Below the pieces are notes generated by a model that did not search any database, had not been told where the DNA came from, and saw nothing but the letters and a program-made list of their open reading frames with translations. From Paracoccaceae bacterium (GTDB lineage: Bacteria; Pseudomonadota; Alphaproteobacteria; Rhodobacterales; Rhodobacteraceae): 64,000 nt of DNA. The position numbers and the translations under genes were made by a program. The stretch lies in assembly GCA_029862205.1 (NCBI GenBank), contig JAOTXT010000007.1, positions 29,918-93,917 of the forward strand, written 5' to 3'. Numbering within the stretch: position 1 is the first letter of the stretch; each line of letters opens with the position of its first letter. Shown one piece after another: positions 43,886 to 53,402 of the stretch.

Positions 43886-45478
43886 TTACTTGTCCAGCCA
43901 GATTTGGTCGAGTTGCTGGCCCAGATAGTGGCTAGGCGCGATTTTCCAGCCCTTCACGTATGAGCGGTACGGGTTGATCTTGTACCACCACAGCGTGATC
44001 GCCTGGGTCGCCTTGTCGTTCAGCACCATCGTCTCGTATTCGCGCATCAGAGCGCGCTGTTCCTCGAAGGTGCCGGCACGAGCCAGCTTGTCGTAGAGTG
44101 CCTCGATCTCGGCGTCCTCAAAATTGGCGTAGTTGTTGCCCGCCGACGGCAGGAACTTTGAGACGTCCGCAATCGGATTGATCACCGACTGGCAGTTGAA
44201 GTCGATCGACACGTCGAACTCGCCGGTCTTGCGCAGGATGTCGTAGAACACCGGCGACGGATTGACCTGCTGGTCCACTTCAAGGCCGACCTGCTTCCAC
44301 TGATCCACCAGCCAGGTGCCGACAACGCGGTAGGGCTGATCAACGCCGCGGTTGTTGAAGGTGAATTTCAGACCTTCAGCCCCAGCTTCCTTCAGCAAGC
44401 GGCGGGCTTCTTCGCGGCTCGCTTCCAAATCCTTGCTGTAGCCGGCAATCTGCACCAATTCTTCTTCAGTTGCCGCCAGCGGATGGTTGGGGAACACAAT
44501 TCCGCCCACCGTCTTCACGATCGCGATCTTCGAGAGGTACTCAGAGCCGCCCCAGCGATCGATCGCCAGGGTAAGTGCCTTGCGAACTCTCGGATCATCG
44601 AACGGCGGACGCTCGTGGTTCGGTGTAGCCATCAGCACACAGTTCCAGTCGCTTTCCTGCACGGTGATCTTGTCACCAAGTGCCGCGACCAGGTCGTCAC
44701 GCTGCTTCGGCGGGAAGGCGCGGAACTCGATCGATGCGCGGTCGCCCTCGATGGCCTGCACGCGGGCGGACATCTTCGGCGCCGAGATCGCCTTGAAACC
44801 GTCGAGATACGGACGGCCTTCATGGTGGTAGCCATCATACTTCACGCCTTCGACGAAGGCGCCAGGCTGGTGCTGGACGAACTTGAACGGCCCAGAGCCG
44901 TTGACGTTCTTTTGGTGCCAGTTCATCCCATGCTCGTCGAGGTCCTTCTTCGAGTAGATGTAGTTGAAGGGCGACGCCATGGCGGGAAGGTAAGCACCCG
45001 ACGGATATTCGAGGTTCATGACGAACGTCGTATCGTCCGGCGCGCTCATCGACTTGACCATCTTGTAGAAGGCCTTGCGCGACGAGGCGACGCCTTCCGG
45101 CGGGAAGACGATCTTGTTGTAGGTCGCCAGCACGTCCTGCGCCGTCATCGGCGTTCCGTCATGGAACTTGACGTCGTCGCGGATCTTGTAGGTGTAGGTC
45201 AGGCCGTCTGCTGAGGCATCCCAGCTCGAACACACATCGCATTGGAAGTCATTCTCGGACGGATTGTCCGGATTGACCCGGATCAGCAGGCTGTAGAACG
45301 GAGAGATCGGATGGATCATGCCGAATGTCGTCTCGATATGACCGTCATAGGACGGGATCTTCGAGCCGACGACAAAATTCAGAGTGCCGCCGCTTTTTGG
45401 CGTCTCGGCGACAGCGCCGGTGGTCATGGCTGCGGCCGCCACGGCACCCAGCGCAAATTTCCACATCTTGGTTCGCAT
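43886..45478 (-). CDS. ABC transporter substrate-binding protein (DppA/OppA family)
   Basis: A 530-residue periplasmic binding protein of the SBP_bac_5 family. Its signal peptide is MWKFALGAVAAAAMTTGAVAETP. Family features include YTYKIRDDVKFHDGTPMTAQDVLATYNKI near residue 95 and the mid-protein segment DPRVRKALTLAIDR. The size and the C-terminal region, which lists contacts for a long ligand, fit peptide- or opine-like substrates. It lies between the two ATPase genes and the two permease genes, which is a regular gene order for such systems. Confidence 0.93.
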   Translation of the reverse strand: MRTKMWKFALGAVAAAAMTTGAVAETPKSGGTLNFVVGSKIPSYDGHIETTFGMIHPISPFYSLLIRVNPDNPSENDFQCDVCSSWDASADGLTYTYKIRDDVKFHDGTPMTAQDVLATYNKIVFPPEGVASSRKAFYKMVKSMSAPDDTTFVMNLEYPSGAYLPAMASPFNYIYSKKDLDEHGMNWHQKNVNGSGPFKFVQHQPGAFVEGVKYDGYHHEGRPYLDGFKAISAPKMSARVQAIEGDRASIEFRAFPPKQRDDLVAALGDKITVQESDWNCVLMATPNHERPPFDDPRVRKALTLAIDRWGGSEYLSKIAIVKTVGGIVFPNHPLAATEEELVQIAGYSKDLEASREEARRLLKEAGAEGLKFTFNNRGVDQPYRVVGTWLVDQWKQVGLEVDQQVNPSPVFYDILRKTGEFDVSIDFNCQSVINPIADVSKFLPSAGNNYANFEDAEIEALYDKLARAGTFEEQRALMREYETMVLNDKATQAITLWWYKINPYRSYVKGWKIAPSHYLGQQLDQIWLDK

Positions 45479-45575
45479 CAGTTCCTCCCTGGTTTGCTCA
45501 CCGTTGATTTCAGGACAAATTCACTCGGTCCTGCCTTTTCGTCCCCCTTGTGCCCGGGGGTTCAATCACTGTCTC

Positions 45576-46610
45576 TCAGACCTCTGTGCAGGCCACCCAG
45601 TGGCCCGGTGTTGCCTCGCGGAATGCTGGCATGTTCACACTACATCCATCAACCGACATTGGGCAACGCGGGTGGAACACGCAGCCGGGCGGTGGATTAA
45701 TGGGGCTGGGGATCTCGCCCTTGATGATTTGATGCGCCCGGGCCTTCTCGACCGTCGGATCGGGGATCGGCACCGCCTCGAGCAGCGCCTGCGTGTAGGG
45801 GTGCAACGGATTGCGGAACAGTTCCTCGGTTTCGGCGAGTTCCACGATATGGCCCAGATACATCACGGCCACCCGATGGCAGAGGTGATGGACGACGCTG
45901 AGATCGTGGCTGATGAAGAGGTAGGTCAGATCGAACTCGTCGCGCAGATCCTCGAGCAGGTTGATCACCTGGGCCTGAATTGACACGTCGAGGGCCGAGA
46001 CCGCCTCGTCGCAGATTATGAATTCAGGATTCACCGCCAGGGCCCGCGCAATGCCGACGCGCTGGCGCTGACCGCCGGACATCTCATGCGGATAGCGATC
46101 GGCGAATTTCGGATTGAGGCCACACAGATCAAGTAACTCGCGTACACGCGCGTCGCGCTCATCCGCTTCGTCGATGATTCCGTGGACCATCATCGGCTCG
46201 GCGATGATCTGACCGATCTTCATGCGCGGATTGAGCGAGGAATAGGGATCCTGGAAGATTACCTGAATGCGCTGTCGGAGCGGACGCATTTCGACCTTAT
46301 TGAGCCGGTTCAGGTCTTGGCCATCGAACCAAATCTCGCCGTCGGTAGCATTCTCCAATTGCAGGATGCAGCGCCCGGTCGTGGTCTTGCCGCAGCCGGA
46401 TTCACCGACCAAGCCCAGCGTTTCGCCCCGGCGAATGTCGAAGTCGATCCCGTCGACCGCCTTCACATGGGCCACGACGCGGCTGACGAACGCGCCCTCG
46501 GTAACAGGAAAATGCATCTTGAGGTCGCGCACCCGGACCAGGGCATCCGTTCCCTCGACTCTCGGAGGCGGTGGAGCGTCGGTCGTCGAAATTGATGTCG
46601 CCTCGTTCAT
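45576..46610 (-). CDS. Oligopeptide-type ABC transporter ATPase (DppF-like)
   Basis: A 344-residue ATPase. Walker A is GESGCGKTT, signature [15 protein letters not shown], Walker [13 protein letters not shown], with the switch His in [11 protein letters not shown]. The C-terminal oligopeptide-transporter extension has [14 protein letters not shown] and a second Cys (SVDGCSVN), residues which in related ATPases form an Fe-S or metal site. Its ATG overlaps the stop of the DppD-like gene by 4 bases. Confidence 0.94.
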   Translation of the reverse strand: MNEATSISTTDAPPPPRVEGTDALVRVRDLKMHFPVTEGAFVSRVVAHVKAVDGIDFDIRRGETLGLVGESGCGKTTTGRCILQLENATDGEIWFDGQDLNRLNKVEMRPLRQRIQVIFQDPYSSLNPRMKIGQIIAEPMMVHGIIDEADERDARVRELLDLCGLNPKFADRYPHEMSGGQRQRVGIARALAVNPEFIICDEAVSALDVSIQAQVINLLEDLRDEFDLTYLFISHDLSVVHHLCHRVAVMYLGHIVELAETEELFRNPLHPYTQALLEAVPIPDPTVEKARAHQIIKGEIPSPINPPPGCVFHPRCPMSVDGCSVNMPAFREATPGHWVACTEV

Positions 46611-47602
46611 GCGGCGCTCTCCTCAAGGCCGACATTGCTCTTCTCCCAGCAGGCAGAGATGTGCCCTTCTTGGACCGCCTCCAGCGGCGGCTTGGCCTGG
46701 GCACACTGTTCGGTCGCGAATGCGCAACGCGGCCGGAACGAGCAACCATCATCCAGTTTGGTAAGATCAGGTGGTTGGCCTATGACAGGTTTAAGCTTTT
46801 CTCCGCGCGTGTGATCGAAGCGCGGCACCGATTGCAGCAGCGCCAGCGTATAGGGATGCTTCGGGTCGTGATAGATTTGCTCGGCACTACCACTCTCGAT
46901 GATCCGGCCCGCATACATCACGTTTACCCGGTCCGCATAGCGTGCGACCACGCCCAGATTGTGGGTAATGATGATCATCGCCACGCCCAGCTTGCGGGTC
47001 AGATCCTTCATCAGTTCCAGGATCTGGGCCTGGATCGTGACGTCCAGTGCCGTCGTCGGCTCGTCAGCGATGATCAGCTTCGGTTCGCAGGCCAGCGCCA
47101 TGGCAATCATGACGCGCTGGCGCATGCCGCCCGAGAGATGATGGGGGTATTGCTTCAAGCGCCGCTCGGGTTCGGAAATGCCGACGAGATTTAGAAGTTC
47201 CAGCGCTCTGGCGCGGGCCGCCTCGCGGGTGACATCCAGATGTTCCTCAAGCGTCTCGGTCAACTGGCGTTCGACCGTCAGCACAGGGTTCAGCGAAGTC
47301 ATCGGCTCCTGGAAGATCATGCCGATGTCACGGCCGCGGATCTCGCGCATTTCCGCATCCGAGAGCGACAGCAGGTCCTTGCCGTCGAACATGATCGAGC
47401 CATCGACGATCTTGCCCGGCGGATCGGGGATCAGCCGCAAGATCGACATCGCGCTGACCGACTTGCCACAGCCGGACTCACCGACCACGGCGACCGTCTC
47501 ACCCGGCGCCACGTCATAGGTGATGCCGTCCACGGCCTGGACGACGCCGGCCGAGGTGAAGAATTGCGTCTTGAGGTTGTTGATCTCGAGTAGCTTCGTC
47601 AC
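46607..47602 (-). CDS. Oligopeptide-type ABC transporter ATPase (DppD-like)
   Basis: A 331-residue ATPase. Walker A is GESGCGKSV, signature [15 protein letters not shown], Walker [13 protein letters not shown]. The C-terminal extension has [20 protein letters not shown] with three Cys. The start is a GTG at 47602 preceded by GGGAAG; it opens [16 protein letters not shown], which is the family N-terminus, so an upstream extension is not used. First gene of the minus-strand transporter operon. Confidence 0.93.
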   Translation of the reverse strand: MTKLLEINNLKTQFFTSAGVVQAVDGITYDVAPGETVAVVGESGCGKSVSAMSILRLIPDPPGKIVDGSIMFDGKDLLSLSDAEMREIRGRDIGMIFQEPMTSLNPVLTVERQLTETLEEHLDVTREAARARALELLNLVGISEPERRLKQYPHHLSGGMRQRVMIAMALACEPKLIIADEPTTALDVTIQAQILELMKDLTRKLGVAMIIITHNLGVVARYADRVNVMYAGRIIESGSAEQIYHDPKHPYTLALLQSVPRFDHTRGEKLKPVIGQPPDLTKLDDGCSFRPRCAFATEQCAQAKPPLEAVQEGHISACWEKSNVGLEESAA

Positions 47603-48050
47603 CGCTTCCCGATCAGCATCGCGATGCTGGCTCCCATGCGTTCCCTCCCATGCCCCTGACCGGACGGTGCTTGTGTGCGTTTGCCGCTCATTCTTACCGG
47701 TTCGGCTGGCTGTTACCATCCGGGCTTCGGCGGACATTTGCCGATAACGGGGTGTTAAGCAAGTGAAATTGCATACTGGTATGCCAGCGGAGAGGCGGTG
47801 ATGGTACCGGATGTCTGCTGTGATCCTCTCGTTTTCCAGCAGGCGAAAAACCTGCGCAGTTTGGGCTCAGTCCGGCCGGTCTGGATCGCCGAACTTGGCG
47901 GAATGCAGAAGGACGCCGCCCGCCGTAGCCAGGTGCGGAAGTCCGGTCCCGCGCTGGCGTGGGGCCGCGCGCTTCTGGCAAGTGGATTTTGAGCGCGTGC
48001 CTGCATAGGCTTGCCACACTCATTTCCGTGACGAACTGGGAGGGCGGCGG
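47603..48050. other. 448-base divergent intergenic region
   Basis: It lies between the ABC-transporter operon and a crotonase gene, so it must hold two divergent promoters. The one clear element is the inverted repeat at 47771-47784. Short open frames around 47755-48008 show no similarity or ribosome-binding sites and were not called. Confidence 0.5.
47771..47784. promoter_or_regulatory. Inverted repeat, possible GntR-family operator
   Basis: GCATAC-TG-GTATGC, a perfect 6-base inverted repeat with a 2-base centre. The form resembles operators of FCD-type GntR regulators (xTGGTATxCCAx-like). It is 169 bases before the DppD-like start. No GntR gene is in the window, so the regulator would be elsewhere. 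Confidence 0.4.
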
Positions 48051-48845
48051 ATGGCAGGTTCGGTGACGAAAGTTGAGCGCGACTCTCGCGGGATCGCCAC
48101 CATCTGGTTGGCCCGGTCCGAGCGGAACAACGCCTACAACGCCCAAATGATCGCCGAGCTGACCGAGGGCGCCGCAGCGCTTGCCGAGGATCCAGACGTC
48201 CGGGTCGCGGTGATCCGCGGAGAAGGGCGGCACTTTCAGGCGGGCGCAGACCTTGCCTGGATCGACTCGCTGCGCGGCCTCTCGCCGGAGGACAGCATCG
48301 CGGTTTCGCGGCGCACGACGGACGCGGTCTTCGGCCTGACCAAGATGCCCAAACCCGTTATAGCGCTCGTCCATGGCGGTTGTTTCGGGGGCGGGACCGG
48401 CATTGTCGCCGCCTGCGATATCGTGATCGCGGACGAGGCCGCGATATTCTCGATCACCGAGGCACGCTGGGGGCTGACCGCCTTGCCTATCATGCCGCAG
48501 CTTCTTTCCCGGATTGGACCTGGGCACCTGCGCCGCTACGCGCTGACCTGCGAGCGGTTCGACGCCCGGCGCGCCCTCGAGATTGGGCTGGTGGACGAGG
48601 TTTGCGGCGAAGGCAGCCTGGACGAGGCCTCGGCCCCGGTGATCGATGCCCTCCTGCATTGCCCTCCGCAAGCCTTGGCAGACAGCAAGGCGGGAATTCT
48701 GAGCCTTTCCGGTCTCGATTTTGAGGACGCGAGATTGGACGACCTTGCCCGCCCGCACGGTCTGAAACGTCTCGATGATGAGGCGGGGGAGGGGCTTAAG
48801 AGCTTTCTCGAAAAGCGCAAACCGGCCTGGTATCCGGGCGGTTGA
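48051..48845 (+). CDS. Crotonase family protein (LiuC/methylglutaconyl-CoA hydratase-like)
   Basis: A 264-residue enoyl-CoA hydratase-fold protein. The oxyanion segment is FQAGADLAWI. The second catalytic Glu is present in SITEARWGL, but the first Glu position reads GGCFGGGTGIVAACD, with Gly. This GGG-x-G-x-VAACD form resembles bacterial methylglutaconyl-CoA hydratases (LiuC) as I remember them, so a role in leucine-type catabolism is plausible. GGGAGGG precedes the ATG. A transporter gene follows after 62 bases. Confidence 0.87.
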   Translation: MAGSVTKVERDSRGIATIWLARSERNNAYNAQMIAELTEGAAALAEDPDVRVAVIRGEGRHFQAGADLAWIDSLRGLSPEDSIAVSRRTTDAVFGLTKMPKPVIALVHGGCFGGGTGIVAACDIVIADEAAIFSITEARWGLTALPIMPQLLSRIGPGHLRRYALTCERFDARRALEIGLVDEVCGEGSLDEASAPVIDALLHCPPQALADSKAGILSLSGLDFEDARLDDLARPHGLKRLDDEAGEGLKSFLEKRKPAWYPGG

Positions 48846-48907
48846 TGACGCCAGTTGCGTGTGCTGTCGAAAACTGAGACCATGATCCCGGAGAAGACGG
48901 GACCCGA

Positions 48908-50701
48908 ATGACGTATCTCGCCGATGCCTGGACCGCGCCCTGGCCAGCGATCGTCACGCTGGGTGTGGTTCTGGCGATGTTCGCCGCCTTCATCCGCGAG
49001 GATCACCCGCCGGAGGTGGTGGCGATCTGCGGCGCTGCGCTGCTTTTGGCGCTAGGAATTCTGCCGGTCGACGACCTGCTGAGGGTTTTTGCAAACCCGG
49101 CCCCGATCACAATCGGCGCGATGTTCATCCTGACCGGCGCCCTGATCCGAACGGGCGCGCTGGATGCCGCCACCCGGCGCTTGACCGCCGGTGTCGACAA
49201 GAACCCGCGCCGGGTCCTGGCGGGGTTCGCGGGGTTCACTGCCGTCTCGTCGGCCTTCATGAACAACACACCGGTCGTCGTAATGATGATGCCGGTTGCG
49301 GTGCGGCTGGGGAAAATGCTGCACGTGCCAGCCTCGCAGCTGCTGATCCCGCTCTCTTACACGGCCATATTGGGGGGCATGTGCACCCTGATCGGCACCT
49401 CGACAAACCTGCTGGTGGACGGCGTCGCCCGGGCACATGGCCTGGCGCCGTTTTCACTCTTCGAGATCACGCCGATCGCGCTGGTGATCCTGGCCGTGGC
49501 CTTGACCTTCATCTCGCTGGTCGCGCGCCGGGTGCTGCCCGTGCGCCGCGCGATGGTTGATTTTTTGACCGGCAGGAAGAAGCTGAAATTCTTCACCGAG
49601 GTCGTAATCCCCGATGGCTCGGACCTGATTGGCCGACCGGTGCTGGAGGTCGCGCATCTGACCCGCGACGGCATGACGGTGATCGACGTGATCCGGGGGG
49701 ATCTGTCGCTTCGGCGCAAGATGGACGAGGTCAAGCTGGCCGCGGGGGATCATGTGGTCATCCGCACCGCGGTCGGCGAGCTGTTATCGCTGCGCGAGAA
49801 TACCGAGCTCAAGATGACCGGCCAGATCGACGCGGTGGGTCAGAAGACCACGACCACCGTCGAGGCCCTGATATCTCCCGGTTGCCGGATGGTCGGCCGG
49901 TTCCTGGGCGATTTGCGGCTTCGGCGACGCTATGGCGTCTATCCCTTGGCGGTCCATCGTCGGACCGAGCGGGTGGGTGCGGTGCTGGACGAGGCGCGGA
50001 TCCAGGTCGGCGACACGCTTCTGCTGGAAGGGGACCCTGACGATATCCATCGCCTGGCCGAGGAGCAGGGGTTGGCCGAACTGACCCAGCCGTCTGAGCG
50101 GCCCTACCGGCGCACGCGGGCGCCATTCGTCCTGGCAGTGCTGGGATTGGTTGTGTTGGGGGGCGCCCTGGGGCTGGCACCGATCGCGACCCTGGCGGTG
50201 ATCGGCGTGGCGCTGGTTCTGCTAACGCGATGCATTGATGCCGAGGAGGCCTTCCAGCTGGTCGAGGTGCGGTTGCTGACGCTGATCTTCGCCATGCTGG
50301 CGATCGGGCTGACCTTGGAACATACCGGTGCGGTGCAACTGATCGTCGACGCATTCGCGCCCTGGTTGATGTCGCTGCCGCCGCAATTGGTGCTGTGGAT
50401 CGTGTTCCTGATGGCCTCTTGCCTGACGGAATTGGTCTCGAACAACGCGGTTGCGGTGGTGGTGACGCCCGTCGCCATCTCGCTGGCGCAGGAATTGGGG
50501 GTCGATCCGCGACCCTTCGTGGTGGCGGTGATGATCGCCGCCTCGGCCAGTTTTGCAACACCGATCGGGTATCAGACCAATACGCTGATCTATGCGCCAG
50601 GGGGCTACAGGTTCACCGATTTCATGCGGCTGGGGATTCCCCTGAACCTGGGTGTCGGCATCCTGGCGACGCTGCTGATCCCGCTTTTCTGGTCGTTCTG
50701 A
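48908..50701 (+). CDS. SLC13/DASS-type transporter with two RCK_C (TrkA_C) domains
   Basis: A 597-residue inner-membrane protein. Each half has DASS-type reentrant signatures: SSAFMNNTPVVVMMMPV with LIGTSTNLLVDG in the first, and TELVSNNAVAVVVTPVA with TPIGYQTNTLIYAPGGY in the second. Between them lie two cytoplasmic TrkA_C-like modules (about 215-390; EVVIPDGSDLIGRPV and EALISPGCRMVGRFL). Relatives move sulfate, dicarboxylates or other anions with sodium. Substrate cannot be told from sequence. Confidence 0.92.
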   Translation: MTYLADAWTAPWPAIVTLGVVLAMFAAFIREDHPPEVVAICGAALLLALGILPVDDLLRVFANPAPITIGAMFILTGALIRTGALDAATRRLTAGVDKNPRRVLAGFAGFTAVSSAFMNNTPVVVMMMPVAVRLGKMLHVPASQLLIPLSYTAILGGMCTLIGTSTNLLVDGVARAHGLAPFSLFEITPIALVILAVALTFISLVARRVLPVRRAMVDFLTGRKKLKFFTEVVIPDGSDLIGRPVLEVAHLTRDGMTVIDVIRGDLSLRRKMDEVKLAAGDHVVIRTAVGELLSLRENTELKMTGQIDAVGQKTTTTVEALISPGCRMVGRFLGDLRLRRRYGVYPLAVHRRTERVGAVLDEARIQVGDTLLLEGDPDDIHRLAEEQGLAELTQPSERPYRRTRAPFVLAVLGLVVLGGALGLAPIATLAVIGVALVLLTRCIDAEEAFQLVEVRLLTLIFAMLAIGLTLEHTGAVQLIVDAFAPWLMSLPPQLVLWIVFLMASCLTELVSNNAVAVVVTPVAISLAQELGVDPRPFVVAVMIAASASFATPIGYQTNTLIYAPGGYRFTDFMRLGIPLNLGVGILATLLIPLFWSF

Positions 50702-50704
50702 GGA

Positions 50705-51346
50705 TTATTCCCACGAGGGAAAATCCCCCTCTGCGGCCAGCGCAGCCATCGATGCTTCGGTGCGGGCCATGAAACCTTGGATCGTGCCTTCCCATTGATA
50801 GGCCTGGCCCACGTAGACGTCCACGTTGAAGGGCACGAGGAGAAGCGAGCCCTTGGGCATCGCCTTGCCTAGCCCGTGCATAAAGACCGGCGTGAACGGT
50901 GTCCCGGGCCGGGCGCGTGCCAGATGTGCGATGCCTTTCTTGAATTCCTGCAACATCTCAGGTTCCCCGCGCGAGCCTTCCGGGAAGATGATCACGATCT
51001 CGCCCTGGTCGAGCGCGTCGTAGCAGCCGGTGAGGGGGTCGCGGCCCGCCCGGGCGCCGCCGCGCTCGACTGGAAGGATGCGGATGATCCGTTGGGCGAC
51101 GAAACGGCGGACCGGATCGGTCAGGAAATAGTCGACTGCCGCGGCTGGCCGCAGAAACTTCAGTTTTGCCAGCGGATAGAGCGCCATCAGCAAAAGCGCA
51201 TCCAGGTTCGAATTGTGGTTTGCGACGATCACCGCCGGTCCTTGCATTGGCAGCAGTTCGCGACGGCGAACGTGCACGCCGAGGCCCAGCAGAAGAACCG
51301 GCCGGACGATCAGCGCGAAAAACAGCCAGCGCAGGACACTGCTCAT
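50705..51346 (-). CDS. PlsC-type 1-acylglycerol-3-phosphate acyltransferase family protein
   Basis: A 213-residue acyltransferase. The catalytic NHxxxxD motif is NHNSNLD in VIVANHNSNLDALLLMAL, and the substrate-binding FPEGSRG is in IVIIFPEGSRGEPEM. One hydrophobic helix anchors the N-terminus. Its ATG overlaps the CdsA-like gene stop by 4 bases. In this operon it probably acylates a phospholipid precursor made or used by the two upstream enzymes. Confidence 0.88.
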   Translation of the reverse strand: MSSVLRWLFFALIVRPVLLLGLGVHVRRRELLPMQGPAVIVANHNSNLDALLLMALYPLAKLKFLRPAAAVDYFLTDPVRRFVAQRIIRILPVERGGARAGRDPLTGCYDALDQGEIVIIFPEGSRGEPEMLQEFKKGIAHLARARPGTPFTPVFMHGLGKAMPKGSLLLVPFNVDVYVGQAYQWEGTIQGFMARTEASMAALAAEGDFPSWE

Positions 51347-52305
51347 CCGGCGAATCCGTAGAAGAAGAAAAAGAAGTAGAAGTGGAAGAAAACCGGGGCC
51401 GCATAGGTCAGGCTGTCGACCCGGTCGAGAATGCCGCCGTGACCGGGGATCAGGTGGCTTGCGTCCTTGACGCCAAGATCGCGTTTCACCGCCGAGATGG
51501 TAATGTCTCCGCAAAAGCCCGCGACCGCGATCATCGTGCCGGCGAGCGCAGACCAGAGCGGCACCATGTCGGTCAGATAGGGGCCCATTAGGGCGGCCAG
51601 GACTGCGGTCGCGATCACGCCGCCCAGGAAACCTTCCCAGGTTTTTTTCGGGCTGACCGAGGGCACAATACCCCGGTTCCCAAACAACCTGCGGCCCATC
51701 AACTTGCCGCACGTGAACTGCGCCACGTCGTTGAACTGCGTCGCGATGACCAGGAACAGCAGTAATCCCGCGCCGCCGGCAGAGAACGACAGCGCCGGGT
51801 CGAGCCCCAGCAGCATCGCGGTGTGGCTGAGGCCGAAGACGGTCATCATCAGCCCCCAGCTCAAGGTTCCGATTGCGGTCAGATAGCCTTTGGTGTCGCC
51901 CATCAGGGCCATAAGCACTGGCAGGAAGAGGAACATCCAAACCGGCACCCAGACGATGAACATCCCGTAATAGCTGGTATGGGCCCAGTAGAACTGCACC
52001 GGCAGCGCCAAATACGCCCATAGCAGGACGAACCGGTCGATCCGCCGTGTCGGGATCAACGACAGATACTCCTTGAGCGCCAGGTAGGAGACCAAGCCAA
52101 GCAGGATCGTCGAGGCAACGCGGTCAATTACGATAGCGAGCGTGAAAATGCCGATCATGATCCACCAGGACCAGACGCGCTGGCGGAGCTCGCCCTGCGG
52201 ATCGGGCTCGATCAGGCGCACCAGGACGGTCGCGCCGATCAGCGCCGCGAATAGCGCGCCCAGCGTCGTGGTCACCTCGGGCGCTAATCCCAGCGTGTTG
52301 CTCAT
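51343..52305 (-). CDS. Phosphatidate cytidylyltransferase family protein (CdsA/YnbB-like)
   Basis: A 320-residue membrane protein with about eight helices. The CDP-diglyceride synthase signature is complete: SPKKTWEG, then CGDITISAVKRDLGVKDASHLIPGHGGILDRVDS near the C-terminus. It makes CDP-diacylglycerol from phosphatidate and CTP. It is unlikely to be the only CdsA: its position after a CDP-alcohol phosphotransferase gene matches the E. coli ynbA-ynbB pair. ATGA overlap with both neighbours shows tight coupling. Confidence 0.9.
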   Translation of the reverse strand: MSNTLGLAPEVTTTLGALFAALIGATVLVRLIEPDPQGELRQRVWSWWIMIGIFTLAIVIDRVASTILLGLVSYLALKEYLSLIPTRRIDRFVLLWAYLALPVQFYWAHTSYYGMFIVWVPVWMFLFLPVLMALMGDTKGYLTAIGTLSWGLMMTVFGLSHTAMLLGLDPALSFSAGGAGLLLFLVIATQFNDVAQFTCGKLMGRRLFGNRGIVPSVSPKKTWEGFLGGVIATAVLAALMGPYLTDMVPLWSALAGTMIAVAGFCGDITISAVKRDLGVKDASHLIPGHGGILDRVDSLTYAAPVFFHFYFFFFFYGFAG

Positions 52306-52904
52306 GGTGCCGCCTCCACCAGTGCGTGGCGCACACGGTTGACGATGGTCCAAACCGCGAGCGCCACCATGATGGGCAGGGTCCAGTTGATCAGGCCGGG
52401 GCTCGCGATCCCGGTGGCCAGCAGCACGGCGACCAGCCCGAAGACCACCGCGCGGTCGGATTTCCCGAACGGCCCATCATAGCGCCGTGACGCGCCGATC
52501 ATCGGCCCCAAGATCCCCGCGGCTTCCACGATCATCGCGAGGACGATCACGGCGACGATCCAGCCGGGCCAGAGGATCAGGGCGAAGGGAAGATAGAGCG
52601 CCGCGTCCGATGCCATGTCGGCCAATTCGTTGAAGAGCGCGCCAAGCGGACTGGCTTGTCCATGCTCGCGTGCCAGCATTCCATCGATCGCATTCAGCCC
52701 CATGCGCAGGAAGAGGACGACTGGCACCAGCCAAAGTGCCGATTTTGCCGCGCCGGTAAGCGTCAGCAGTGCCCCAGCGGCAGCGCTAACTGCCAGCCCC
52801 ACCGCCGTAACCTGGTTCGCGGTCACTCCAGCCCCGGCCAGCCGATTGGCGAGCGGGCGCAGCAAATCCTGAAAAGCCGGCTTCAGGTCGTAGACGCTGG
52901 GCAA
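52302..52904 (-). CDS. CDP-alcohol phosphatidyltransferase family protein (YnbA-like)
   Basis: A 200-residue membrane protein with the CDP-alcohol phosphotransferase core. The motif DxxDGxxAR-x8-GxxxDxxxD appears as NAIDGMLAR ... GALFNELAD: the first and third Asp are Asn (N71, N92), while D74, D96 and R79 remain. This variant may be usual for the YnbA-like subfamily. The start is a TTG at 52904 with GGAG 6 bases upstream; an ATG at 52940 would add 12 residues. First gene of the three-gene phospholipid operon. Confidence 0.85.
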   Translation of the reverse strand: MPSVYDLKPAFQDLLRPLANRLAGAGVTANQVTAVGLAVSAAAGALLTLTGAAKSALWLVPVVLFLRMGLNAIDGMLAREHGQASPLGALFNELADMASDAALYLPFALILWPGWIVAVIVLAMIVEAAGILGPMIGASRRYDGPFGKSDRAVVFGLVAVLLATGIASPGLINWTLPIMVALAVWTIVNRVRHALVEAAP

Positions 52905-53053
52905 GGGTAACTCCGGAGGTGGCGCGCGAGCAGCCGCCAAGGCTGGCTGATGTGCCCGCGCCGGTCAATCCTTGCCCAAGCAGCGAAACTTGCGCAATTC
53001 CATCATTCATACTACACTCACAAAGGTTCTAACGGCATGGAAACAACCAGAAA

Positions 53054-53344
53054 ATGTATGATTTGTTTTTGATATACGCTGTGGTTGTATTGACCCTGCT
53101 GGGCATCTCTCTGGTGGCCCGGCAGCGGGCGATCGCGACGCTTCGGGATGTTGATCCGGCGCTTTACCAGACCGCCGCGAGCGAACTTTCCCCGGTGCGG
53201 GTGCTATCATCGCGTCGCAAGCTGGGGCCCGACACGGTCCGCCGCCACCGCGCGTTGCGACGCTGGGTCTTCGCCCATGATGCCGCAGTCTCGGGGATCG
53301 TTATTTTTGTTGGTTCCTACATCCTGGTCTGGCTCGACTATTGA
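53054..53344 (+). CDS. Small two-helix membrane protein
   Basis: A 96-residue protein with hydrophobic helices at 4-21 (LFLIYAVVVLTLLGISLV) and 78-95 (AVSGIVIFVGSYILVWLDY), separated by a basic loop rich in Arg. It was not recognised. The Arg-rich segment should face the cytoplasm, placing both termini outside. It begins just inside an AT-rich promoter-like stretch. It is likely a real gene by coding pattern. Confidence 0.65.
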   Translation: MYDLFLIYAVVVLTLLGISLVARQRAIATLRDVDPALYQTAASELSPVRVLSSRRKLGPDTVRRHRALRRWVFAHDAAVSGIVIFVGSYILVWLDY

Positions 53345-53402
53345 AACGCGGCTGACCGCTCTCCTATAAGACCGCCGGAGACGAACCGACGGAGAGCGTG
53401 CC

